Origin: Rugosimonospora acidiphila
GTDB taxonomy: Bacteria; Actinomycetota; Actinomycetes; Mycobacteriales; Micromonosporaceae
Direction: 5' to 3'
Assembly: GCF_039543385.1 (NCBI RefSeq)
Contig: NZ_BAABJQ010000009.1
Span: 62,001-126,000 of the forward strand
DNA length: 64,000 nt
This document shows positions 52,837 to 59,852 of this stretch, piece after piece. A model generated the notes under the pieces. It was not told the origin of the DNA, did not search any database, and saw nothing but the letters and a program-made list of their open reading frames with translations. The translations under genes were made by a program, and so were the position numbers. Every line of letters begins with the position of its first letter. Position 1 is the stretch's first letter.

Positions 52837-52874
52837 CTGCCTCACTTCACAAGGACTGCCTCACTCCACAAGGG
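52837..52874. repeat. 19-bp tandem duplication over the ferredoxin stop
   Basis: Two copies of CTGCCTCACTYCACAAGGR differ at two bases. On the minus strand each contains GAGTGA or AAGTGA; the first TGA (52861-52863) is the ferredoxin stop. Confidence 0.85.
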
Positions 52875-53058
52875 ACAGTGCCTGGCTCGGGCAGATGTCC
52901 ACCGCCTCCCGCACCCGCGCCGAAACCTCCGAATCCAACGGCTCGTCGCGCAGGAGCACGACGGTGCCGTCCTGCTCGTCCTGGTCGAATGTCGTCGGGT
53001 CGGTCAGCACGCACTGGCCGGCCCCCACGCACCGACTGGTATCCGCGACCACACGCAT
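52861..53058 (-). CDS. [3Fe-4S] ferredoxin, P450 partner
   Basis: The 65-residue ferredoxin has three cluster cysteines: Cys10 and Cys16 in CVGAGQC and Cys55 in DICPSQAL. Position 13 lacks the fourth Cys, giving the single 3Fe-4S cluster typical of actinobacterial P450 partners. The acidic middle (DQDEQDG) would meet basic patches on the P450. It follows the P450 gene by 8 bp, and GGGGG precedes its ATG. Confidence 0.92.
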   Translation of the reverse strand: MRVVADTSRCVGAGQCVLTDPTTFDQDEQDGTVVLLRDEPLDSEVSARVREAVDICPSQALSLVE

Positions 53059-53066
53059 GACGCCCC

Positions 53067-54257
53067 CTATCCCTCGACGGTGTCCCAGGTGACGGGGAGT
53101 TCATACAGGCCGTAGATGGCGGCGTCGTCCTTGAACGGCAGCTCATCGACGCTCGCCGCCAGCCGCAGCCCCGGCACCCGGCGGAACAGTGTATCGAAGA
53201 CGATCTGCAGCTCCAGGCGGGCCAGGTTCTGGCCCAGGCACTGGTGCGGCCCGAAGCCGAACGCGACGTGGTGCCGCGCGCCGCGGTCGAAGTCCAGCCG
53301 GTCGCCGTCCTCGAAGGCCGCCGGGTCGCGGTTGGCGGTGTTGCCGAGCGCGATGACGCCCTCGCCGGCGCGGATGAGCACCCCGCCGATCTCCACGTCC
53401 TGGATGGCGACCCGGGACACCGCGAACTCGGCGATGGTGAAGTACCGCAGCAACTCCTCGACGGCGCGGGGCGTGACCTCCGGATCCGCGCGCAGCGCCG
53501 CCAGTTGCGCGGGATTCTCGAGCAGGGTCATCACGCCCAGCGAAATCATGTTCGCCGTGGTCTCGTGCCCCGCCAGCAGCAGCAGGAAGCCCAGGTTCAC
53601 CAGGTCATCCCGGTCGCCGGACTGCGCGAGCTGCCGGCTGAACAGGTCGTCCCCGGGGTCGCGCTCCTTCTGCACGAGCAGCTCCCGGATGTACGAGCGC
53701 AGGGCGCCCACCGCCTCCCTGCGCTGTTCCGGCGGCGTGGTGCGGCGCAGCAGCATGCCGGAGTTGCGCTGGAAGAACTCGTGATCGGCGTAGGGCACGC
53801 CGAGCAGTTCACAGATCACCAGCGACGGCACCGGCAGGGACAGCGCCTGGACCAGGTCGGCCGGGCGCGGCCCGGCGAGCATGGCGTCGAGGTGCTGGTC
53901 GACGATCTGCTGGATGCGCGGGCCGAGCGCGTTCATCCGCTTGACCGTGAACTCGCCGACCACCGCGCGTCTGGCCTCGCCGTGCTCCGGCGGATCCATC
54001 CCGAGCAGCATGCGCCCGGGCATGGCGGCCTGCGGGCGCCCGGAGAAGAACTGGGGGAAGCCCGGGTGCTGGCGGTCGGAGCTGAACCGGGGATCGTTCA
54101 GCATCGTGCGAACGTCCTCGAGCCGGCTCACCGCCCACACCGAGGCGCCGCTGGGCAGGGTCACGCGGGCTACCGGCTCCTCTTCGCGCAGCCGGACGTG
54201 CTCGGCCGGTGGCGCGTACGGGCAGGTACGGGTGACGGGAAACGCCGAAGTCGCCAC
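53067..54257 (-). CDS. Cytochrome P450 with ferredoxin partner
   Basis: The 396-residue bacterial class I P450 has the I-helix oxygen site LLLAGHETTANMISLG, the ExxR motif (EELLRY region), AEFAVSRVAI, and the heme loop VAFGFGPHQCLGQNLA with Cys340. Its length and motifs resemble the CYP105/CYP107-like actinobacterial group. It hydroxylates an unknown lipophilic substrate using electrons from the ferredoxin encoded directly downstream. The GTG at 54257 follows GGTGGA. A divergent TetR gene and a palindrome in the gap suggest inducible control. Confidence 0.92.
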   Translation of the reverse strand: MATSAFPVTRTCPYAPPAEHVRLREEEPVARVTLPSGASVWAVSRLEDVRTMLNDPRFSSDRQHPGFPQFFSGRPQAAMPGRMLLGMDPPEHGEARRAVVGEFTVKRMNALGPRIQQIVDQHLDAMLAGPRPADLVQALSLPVPSLVICELLGVPYADHEFFQRNSGMLLRRTTPPEQRREAVGALRSYIRELLVQKERDPGDDLFSRQLAQSGDRDDLVNLGFLLLLAGHETTANMISLGVMTLLENPAQLAALRADPEVTPRAVEELLRYFTIAEFAVSRVAIQDVEIGGVLIRAGEGVIALGNTANRDPAAFEDGDRLDFDRGARHHVAFGFGPHQCLGQNLARLELQIVFDTLFRRVPGLRLAASVDELPFKDDAAIYGLYELPVTWDTVEG

Positions 54258-54284
54258 AGTTCCACCTCAATCTGGCATGCGGAC

Positions 54285-54302
54285 GAAATCCCTCCGGATT
54301 TC
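54285..54302. promoter_or_regulatory. TetR operator candidate
   Basis: GAAATCC-CTCC-GGATTTC has perfect 7-bp arms in the gap between the divergent P450 and TetR genes, 28 bp upstream of the P450 start. Confidence 0.55.
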
Positions 54303-54361
54303 TCGACGGTATCGCAACCGGAAGGTTCTCGTCCACATCAGTGGAGTGGGAGAATCACATC

Positions 54362-54997
54362 ATGACGGCGGAAGCGGGAACTCGGCTGCGGGCCGACGCG
54401 CGCCGGAACCGTGACCAGATCATGGCGGCGGCCAAGGAGGTCTTCGCCGAACTCGGCCCCGACGTGCCGATGGAGGAGATCGCCCGCCGAGCCGGGGTCG
54501 GCGTCGGGACGCTGTACCGGCGCTTCCCCGATCGCGAGGCGCTGATCCGCGCGGTGGCCCAGGAGAACTTCGGCGCGGTGCTCGACGACGCCCGCGCGGC
54601 GACCGCCGAGGAGCCCACGGCGTGGGACGCCCTGGTCCGCCTCATGCGCCGCTCGCGCGACCTGCGGCTCAGCGTGCGCCTCGCGGTGCTGTCCCCCTCG
54701 GCCTGGGCGGCGATGCGCGACGACCCGCAGATCCGGCAACTGCGCGACGGCATCATGGCCGCGCTGGACGACCTCGTGCGCGCCGCCCAGGCCGAGGGCG
54801 TGCTGCGTGACGACGTGGGCCCGGGCGATGTGGCCGCGCTCGTGTCGCTGCTGCTGCGACGGGTGCCCGCCGACAGCGACGCCACGGCGGAGCTGATCGC
54901 GGAGCGCGCGCTCGTGGTCATCCTCGACGGCCTGCGCGCCGACCCGGGCAGCCCGCTACCCGGCCGCCCGGTGACCATCCGGGATCTCGGCGACTGA
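54362..54997 (+). CDS. TetR/AcrR regulator divergent from the P450
   Basis: The 211-residue protein has the TetR helix-turn-helix: NRDQIMAAAKEVFAELGPDVPMEEIARRAGVGVGTLYRRFPDREALIRAV. A ligand domain with a Leu/Arg-rich helical core follows. It is adjacent and divergent to the P450/ferredoxin operon and probably represses it. The ATG at 54362 begins the usual short N-terminal arm with GGAG upstream; the GTG at 54341 is possible. Confidence 0.88.
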   Translation: MTAEAGTRLRADARRNRDQIMAAAKEVFAELGPDVPMEEIARRAGVGVGTLYRRFPDREALIRAVAQENFGAVLDDARAATAEEPTAWDALVRLMRRSRDLRLSVRLAVLSPSAWAAMRDDPQIRQLRDGIMAALDDLVRAAQAEGVLRDDVGPGDVAALVSLLLRRVPADSDATAELIAERALVVILDGLRADPGSPLPGRPVTIRDLGD

Positions 54998-55059
54998 TTT
55001 CGGCCTCACCGCCGGGCGTGGCCGACCCGCGGACGCCTCAGGACTGCTCCGAAGGCGCC

Positions 55060-55758
55060 TCAGAAGTGCTCCAGCAGTTCGGCGAAGCCGGTCAGGACCA
55101 GCACGCGATCGTCCGTCGCGTCGATGTCGTCCTGCTCGAGCACCCAGGTGTGCTCGTGCGGGATGAACACCGCGTTCAGGCCGGCGGCACGGGCCGGGCG
55201 GATGTCGGAACGGGGCGAGTTGCCGATCATCCAGGTGAGTTCGGTCCGCAGGCCATGCCGGTCGATGAGCGCCAGGTAGGTGTCGACGTTCTTCTCCGGG
55301 ACTATGTGAATGTGCTCGAAGTGGCGGCCCAGCTTGGACGCGTCGAGCTTGCGCTGCTGCTCTTCCTTGTCTCCCTTGGTCAGCAGCATCAACTGGTACC
55401 GATCCGCCAGGATCTCGAGCGTGGTGGAGACATCCCGGATCAGCTCGACCTCGTTGCGGCTCAACGCACCGGCCAACTCGTTGATGGCGGTGCGCTCGGC
55501 GGGATCGGCCGGGCGTTCGGAGAGCCGCTCGAAGCAGTCGTGCAGGCTGCGCAGCAACACCTTCGCGCCGTAGCCGTGCGTGACGGCGTTGGCCGCCTCG
55601 ATCTCGTCGAGCACCGCGCGCATCTCGGTGAGGTCGCGCGTGGGGTGCGCCATCCAGCGCAGGAAGTCGTCGATGACCCGTTCGAAGAGAACGTTGTTCT
55701 CCCACAGGGTGTCGTCGGCGTCGAAAATCAACGTTCTGGCGGACGCGCTGGAAGTCAC
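55060..55758 (-). CDS. HAD-family phosphatase
   Basis: The 232-residue protein has all four HAD motifs: LIFDADDTLW (nucleophile Asp13, acid Asp15), LLTKGD (motif II Thr), a Lys in the KNVDTYLALI region, and WMIGNSPRSDIRPA (motif IV acids). The helical cap lies between about residues 25 and 120, as in YjjG-type nucleotidases and 2-haloacid dehalogenase-like enzymes. Phosphate-ester hydrolysis is most likely. It stands alone. The GTG at 55758 gives the normal N-terminus. Confidence 0.85.
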   Translation of the reverse strand: MTSSASARTLIFDADDTLWENNVLFERVIDDFLRWMAHPTRDLTEMRAVLDEIEAANAVTHGYGAKVLLRSLHDCFERLSERPADPAERTAINELAGALSRNEVELIRDVSTTLEILADRYQLMLLTKGDKEEQQRKLDASKLGRHFEHIHIVPEKNVDTYLALIDRHGLRTELTWMIGNSPRSDIRPARAAGLNAVFIPHEHTWVLEQDDIDATDDRVLVLTGFAELLEHF

Positions 55759-55905
55759 GGGCAGACGGTACCAAGGCAGGGTTCGGGCCGTCCCGCACGT
55801 CCAGGCGCAGGCCGGGGATGCGGTGGGGCGTGAGGGTCAGTGCTGTTCTCCTCGCTGGTCCTGGTCGAATGTCGAAGAACAACGGGAGGTTGCCGGCGAT
55901 CGGCC

Positions 55906-56556
55906 TCAGGCCGCCGGTGCGGGCGGTCCGAGCACCGCGATCGAGGCCCGCACCGCCACCTCGGTGATGTCGCCGACCTCGCCGCCGTCCTCGACCGTCG
56001 TCGCGATCAGCTCGCGCAGCCCGCCGAGCAGCATGACGGCCAGTTGCCGGGGCACCGGGCCGACCCCGTGCGAGCGCCACTCGTCGGTGTCGCACAGGGT
56101 CTGCACCATCGTGACGAAGGACTCCATCACCTCGCGCTGCAGGTCCCGGGCCGCCTGGCCGAGCGAGGGCAGGTCGCGGATCCAGGCCAGGGTGATGGCG
56201 GGCGCCGACTGGGCGCCTCTGATCCAGGCCTCCACCGCCTGGCGCACTTGGGTGGCCCAGGGCGCGGCCGGGTCGACGGAGGCGGAGATGTGCCGCACCA
56301 CCTCCGCGTTGGCGTCGGACAGCAGCGCGATCAGGCACGCGTCCCGGCCAGCGAAGTGCTCGTAGAAGGTGCGCCGCGAGGTGCGCGCCCGGCGCACGAT
56401 GTCCGCCACCGTGGTGGCCCGGTAGCCGTCGGCCGCGATCGACGCGGCGAGGCCGTCGAGCAGTCGCTGGCGGAAGGCACCGGGATCGTCGGCCGCCGTT
56501 CCGGCGCGGTCGGCGGGGCGCTGGCGGCCCGCGGTCGCCCGGGACCCAGTCGTCAC
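55906..56556 (-). CDS. TetR/AcrR regulator of the P450/BVMO operon
   Basis: The 216-residue protein has a long disordered start, then the TetR helix-turn-helix: RLLDGLAASIAADGYRATTVADIVRRARTSRRTFYEHFAGRDACL. The ligand-binding half is rich in Trp and Leu (AWIRGAQSAPAITLAWIRDLP). It is divergent from the P450-hydrolase-SDR-BVMO operon, whose promoter has two copies of one palindrome. Its start codon GTG lies in a 35-bp tandem duplication, and the ribosome-binding site is not obvious, so translation may start on a leaderless or repeat-altered message. Confidence 0.87.
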   Translation of the reverse strand: MTTGSRATAGRQRPADRAGTAADDPGAFRQRLLDGLAASIAADGYRATTVADIVRRARTSRRTFYEHFAGRDACLIALLSDANAEVVRHISASVDPAAPWATQVRQAVEAWIRGAQSAPAITLAWIRDLPSLGQAARDLQREVMESFVTMVQTLCDTDEWRSHGVGPVPRQLAVMLLGGLRELIATTVEDGGEVGDITEVAVRASIAVLGPPAPAA

Positions 56557-56618
56557 GATGGACCAGTCGTCGCGATGGACACCGTCGTCACGATGGACCA
56601 GTCGTCGCGATGGACACC
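56549..56618. repeat. 35-bp tandem duplication over a start codon
   Basis: Two copies of a 35-bp unit, each made of two half-units (GTCGTCACGATGGACCA and GTCGTCGCGATGGACACC). The first half-unit contains the GTG start of the TetR gene at 56556; the same GTG recurs upstream at 56591, but 35 bp shifts the frame. Confidence 0.88.
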
Positions 56619-56652
56619 GTTTCGCCTCCGCCCTCCGGGCCTTGAACGCGAT

Positions 56653-56697
56653 GGTACTGCGGCGTACCGTCGGCTGGTACGCGACCGTACCAGCCGA
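56653..56697. promoter_or_regulatory. Double operator GGTAC-N6-GTACC
   Basis: Two sites have the core GGTAC-N6-GTACC: 56653-56668 and 56676-56691, centres 23 bp apart. The second is extended to 11-bp perfect arms (TCGGCTGGTAC, 56670-56680, with its complement at 56687-56697). It ends just before the P450 ribosome-binding site. Confidence 0.7.
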
Positions 56698-56711
56698 GGA
56701 GGCGGCGGCCC

Positions 56712-58046
56712 ATGGCCACGATGACCCTTCCTCCGGGGCCGACCAGCCCCCGCGCCGTGCAGGCCGTGCGGCTGACCATCATGGGGCGCGGCATGCCACG
56801 TCTGCGGCGCCGCTACGGCGACGCCTTCACCATCAACCTGCCCTACTTCGGCCGGACGGTGGTCATCAGCGACCCGGCCGAGATCAAGCAGCTGTTCCAG
56901 ACCGGCCCGGACGTCGTCGACAACCTCGAACGCAACCTCGGCCGGGTGCTGGGGCGGGACTCTCTGTTCGCGCAGTACGGGCCGGATCACCGCCGGCAGC
57001 GCAAGCTGCTGGTTCCGCCGTTCCACGGCCGGCGGCTGGCCGCGTACGAGCGGATCGTCGAGGACGAGACCGTGCGCGAGCTGGCGACCTGGCCGCAAGA
57101 CCTGCCGTTTCCCACGATGCCGTCGATGCGCCGCATCACCCTCAACGTCATCCTGCGTGCCGTGTTCGGTGCCCAGGGCACCGAGCTCGCGGAGCTGCGC
57201 GAGTTGCTGCCCCGGCTGGTCACGCTCGGCTCCTGGCTGGCCGCGCTGCCGGTTCCCGCCGTGGACCTGGGCCGGTGGAGCCCATGGGGCCGGTTCCGGA
57301 TTCTCCGCGGGCGATACGACGCGATCATCGACCGGCTGCTGACCAAGAGCCATCAGGGCCCGAACCTGGACGGGCGCGATGACATCCTCGCCATGCTGCT
57401 GCAGAGCCGCTACGACGACGGCTCGCCGATGGGCCGGGGCGAGATCGCCGACCAGCTACTCACCCTGCTGTCCGCCGGGCACGAGACCACCGCCACGACG
57501 CTGGCCTGGGCCATCGAGCGACTACGCCGCCACCCGGACGTACTGCGCGACCTGGTGGCGGAGGTGGACGAGGGCGGCGGCGCGCTGCGCCAGGCGGCGA
57601 TCGTCGAGGTGCAGCGCACCCGCCCGGTCATCGAGACGGTCGGGCGGCAGGTGCGGGCGGACAGTTTCCAGCTGGGCCGCTGGACGCTGCCCCGGGGCTG
57701 CGTGGTCCTCGTCGGCATCGCGCTCACCCACGAGGACGAGTCGGTCTTCCCGAACCCGCAGGCGTTCGACCCGCACCGGTTCCTCGACGCCAAGCCGGAC
57801 CTTTACGAGTGGATCCCGTTCGGCGGGGGCACCCGGCGCTGCCTCGGCGCGGCCTTCGCGACCATGGAGATGGACGTGGTGCTGCGCACCCTGCTGCGCG
57901 ACCTCACGCTGCTGCCGACGGACGAGCCCGGGGAGCGCCGGCAATCGCGCGGGATAGCGGTCGCCCCGGCCGGCGGCGGCCTGGCCGTGGTGCGCCGCCG
58001 GACAACGGCCGCCCCGGCCTCGAACCCGACAACGGAGAGCGCATGA
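56712..58046 (+). CDS. Cytochrome P450, first gene of a catabolic-type operon
   Basis: The 444-residue P450 has LLSAGHETTATTLAWAIERL (I-helix), VIETVGRQVR, the ExxR-region EVQRTRPVIETV, and the heme loop WIPFGGGTRRCLGAAFATMEM with Cys377. The sequence style (GPKGxPLVGN absent, HETTATTLAWA, GGGxRRCxGxxFA) is that of CYP102/CYP110/CYP135-like bacterial enzymes rather than the short ferredoxin-type ones. It oxidises an unknown lipophilic compound. GAGGAGG is close to the ATG. Its stop overlaps the next gene by ATGA. Confidence 0.9.
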   Translation: MATMTLPPGPTSPRAVQAVRLTIMGRGMPRLRRRYGDAFTINLPYFGRTVVISDPAEIKQLFQTGPDVVDNLERNLGRVLGRDSLFAQYGPDHRRQRKLLVPPFHGRRLAAYERIVEDETVRELATWPQDLPFPTMPSMRRITLNVILRAVFGAQGTELAELRELLPRLVTLGSWLAALPVPAVDLGRWSPWGRFRILRGRYDAIIDRLLTKSHQGPNLDGRDDILAMLLQSRYDDGSPMGRGEIADQLLTLLSAGHETTATTLAWAIERLRRHPDVLRDLVAEVDEGGGALRQAAIVEVQRTRPVIETVGRQVRADSFQLGRWTLPRGCVVLVGIALTHEDESVFPNPQAFDPHRFLDAKPDLYEWIPFGGGTRRCLGAAFATMEMDVVLRTLLRDLTLLPTDEPGERRQSRGIAVAPAGGGLAVVRRRTTAAPASNPTTESA

Positions 58047-59020
58047 CCGAGCAGGTGGTTGACGTCGGGCGCGGCATCTCGCTGGCCTACGAGCAGATCG
58101 GTGAGCCCGACGCCGAGCCCATGATCCTGGTGGCCGGGCTCGGCCAGCAGCTGCACAGCTGGCCGACCGAGTTCTGCGAGCTGCTCGCCGGGCGGGGCTA
58201 CCGGATCGTGCGCTTCGACAACCGCGACGCCGGCAGGTCGACCCACGCGACCTTCCGGCCGCCCAGCGTCGCCGCGGCGATCGCCCGGCGCTGGCCGGCG
58301 GAGCAGTACGACCTCACCGACCTGGCGACCGACACCGTCGGGCTGCTCGACGCGCTGGGCTACCTCGACGCCCACGTGGTGGGCATCTCGATGGGTGGCA
58401 TGATCGCGCAGCTGGTCGCCGCGCGGTGGCCGCACCGGGTGCGTACCCTCACCTCGATGATGTCGATGACCGGATCGCGCCGCGCCGGGCGGCCGGCGCT
58501 GTCCACCTGGCGGCTGATGGCCGCCCGGCCGCCGGCGACCCGGCAGGGCAGCATCGACCACGCCATCCGGATGTTCCGGCACATCGGCTCGCGCGGGTTC
58601 GCCTTCGACGAGGCGGAGGTGCGCGAGCTGGCCGGCCTGGCCTACGACCGGGACCCCTCGCGCGCCGGGGTGGCCCGCCAGCTCGCCGCGATCTTCCGCT
58701 CCGGCGACCGGACCGCGGCGCTGCGCGCGATCACCGCGCCCACCCTGGTCGTCCACGGCGACCGGGACCGGATGGTCCACCCGTCCGGCGGGGAGGCCAC
58801 CGCGCGGGCGATCCCCGGCGCCCAACTCGTGACCATCCCCGGCCTGGGCCACGACCTGCCGCGCGGCGCCTGGCCGACGCTGCTGGACTTCATCGACACA
58901 CATGCCCACCGTGGCGGGATCGACACGCCCGCCCAACGTGGCGGGATCGACACGCCCGCCCACCGTCGGGGTGGGCGGGCCAGACTGACGGGGAGCGCCG
59001 ATGCGCCGAGCGCGTCCTAG
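58043..59020 (+). CDS. Alpha/beta hydrolase (esterase-like)
   Basis: The 325-residue protein has the alpha/beta-hydrolase nucleophile elbow VVGISMGGMIAQLVA (Ser116), the acid in VVHGDRDRMVHP, and the base His in IPGLGHDLPRG. The oxyanion region is LVAGLGQQLHSW. It resembles esterases such as RdmC and the poly(3-hydroxyalkanoate)-type lipases. In the operon order it may hydrolyse an ester made by the Baeyer-Villiger enzyme. The C-terminal 45 residues are a 9-residue tandem repeat (RGGIDTPA), and the end overlaps the SDR start by 20 bp. Confidence 0.88.
   Translation: MTEQVVDVGRGISLAYEQIGEPDAEPMILVAGLGQQLHSWPTEFCELLAGRGYRIVRFDNRDAGRSTHATFRPPSVAAAIARRWPAEQYDLTDLATDTVGLLDALGYLDAHVVGISMGGMIAQLVAARWPHRVRTLTSMMSMTGSRRAGRPALSTWRLMAARPPATRQGSIDHAIRMFRHIGSRGFAFDEAEVRELAGLAYDRDPSRAGVARQLAAIFRSGDRTAALRAITAPTLVVHGDRDRMVHPSGGEATARAIPGAQLVTIPGLGHDLPRGAWPTLLDFIDTHAHRGGIDTPAQRGGIDTPAHRRGGRARLTGSADAPSAS
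58904..58966 (+). repeat. 27-bp tandem repeat at the 3' end of the hydrolase gene
   Basis: Two near-identical 27-bp units (one mismatch) and a third partial copy encode HRGGIDTPA and QRGGIDTPA. They immediately precede the 3' overlap with the SDR gene. Confidence 0.85.
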
Positions 59021-59852
59021 CATCACCGGCCGCCCGGTGATGATCACCGGTGCCGCCTCGGGTATCGGCCGCGGCCTCGCCCGGCGGCTGTCCGCGCTGG
59101 GCTCACCGGTGGCCATCGCCGACATCGACGAGGACGGGCTGGCCAAGACCGCGGCGTCGCTGTCCGGTCGGGTGCTGTCCCGGGTGCTCGACGTGCGGGA
59201 CGCGGCCGACCAGGTGCGGTTCGCCGCCGAGGTACGCGCGTGGCTGCCGGCGCCGCTGGCGGCGGTGTTCAACAACGCCGGTGTGGCGGTGACCTCCAGC
59301 GTGCTGGACGCGGTGCCCGAGGACGACGACTGGCTGCACGACATCAATTTCAAGGGCGTGGTCAACGGCACCCGGGCGTTCCTGCCGATCCTGGTCGAGC
59401 AGGACGACGGCGTCATCGTGAACACGTCCAGCGTGTTCGGGCTCGCGGGCATGCCGTACCAGAGCGCCTACTGTGCCGCGAAGTTCGCGGTACGCGGCTT
59501 CACCGAGGCGCTGCGCCAGGAGCTACGCGGCACCGGGGTGCGCGCGGTCACCGTGCACCCGGGCGGTGTCACCACGAACATCGCCCGCAACGCCCGGATG
59601 CGCAAGGATCCGCTGGGCCTCGGCCGGACGAGGGAGCAGATGGCCGCGCAGTTCGAGGCCATCACCCTGACCTCCCCCGACAAGGCGGCGATGATCATCC
59701 ATCGCGGGGTCGAGGCCGGCAAGGCCCGCATCCTGGTCGGCCCGGACGCGTACCTGTTCGACGCGTTGACCCGGGTGGCGCCCACCCACTACTACTCGGT
59801 CATCGCGCGCCTGCGCTCGACGCTCGGCGCCCGTCGTGGGGAGGCCGTGTGA
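59001..59852 (+). CDS. Short-chain dehydrogenase/reductase
   Basis: The 283-residue classical SDR has the cofactor loop ITGAASGIGRGLA (residues 15-27), NNAG at 91-94, the catalytic Ser143/144, and Tyr157 and Lys161 in YQSAYCAAKFAV. The C-terminal half (AMIIHRGVEAGKARILVGPDAYLFDAL) resembles SDRs found beside Baeyer-Villiger monooxygenases in mycobacteria and rhodococci. Likely alcohol-ketone interconversion feeding that enzyme. GGAG precedes the ATG, and the stop overlaps the next GTG. Confidence 0.9.
   Translation: MRRARPSITGRPVMITGAASGIGRGLARRLSALGSPVAIADIDEDGLAKTAASLSGRVLSRVLDVRDAADQVRFAAEVRAWLPAPLAAVFNNAGVAVTSSVLDAVPEDDDWLHDINFKGVVNGTRAFLPILVEQDDGVIVNTSSVFGLAGMPYQSAYCAAKFAVRGFTEALRQELRGTGVRAVTVHPGGVTTNIARNARMRKDPLGLGRTREQMAAQFEAITLTSPDKAAMIIHRGVEAGKARILVGPDAYLFDALTRVAPTHYYSVIARLRSTLGARRGEAV

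Noticed and set aside
55856..55875. 17-bp match to the ferredoxin gene at about 52976
   Set aside because: It would read TFDQDQ in one frame, but similarity stops at once on both sides, so it is probably chance rather than a gene remnant.
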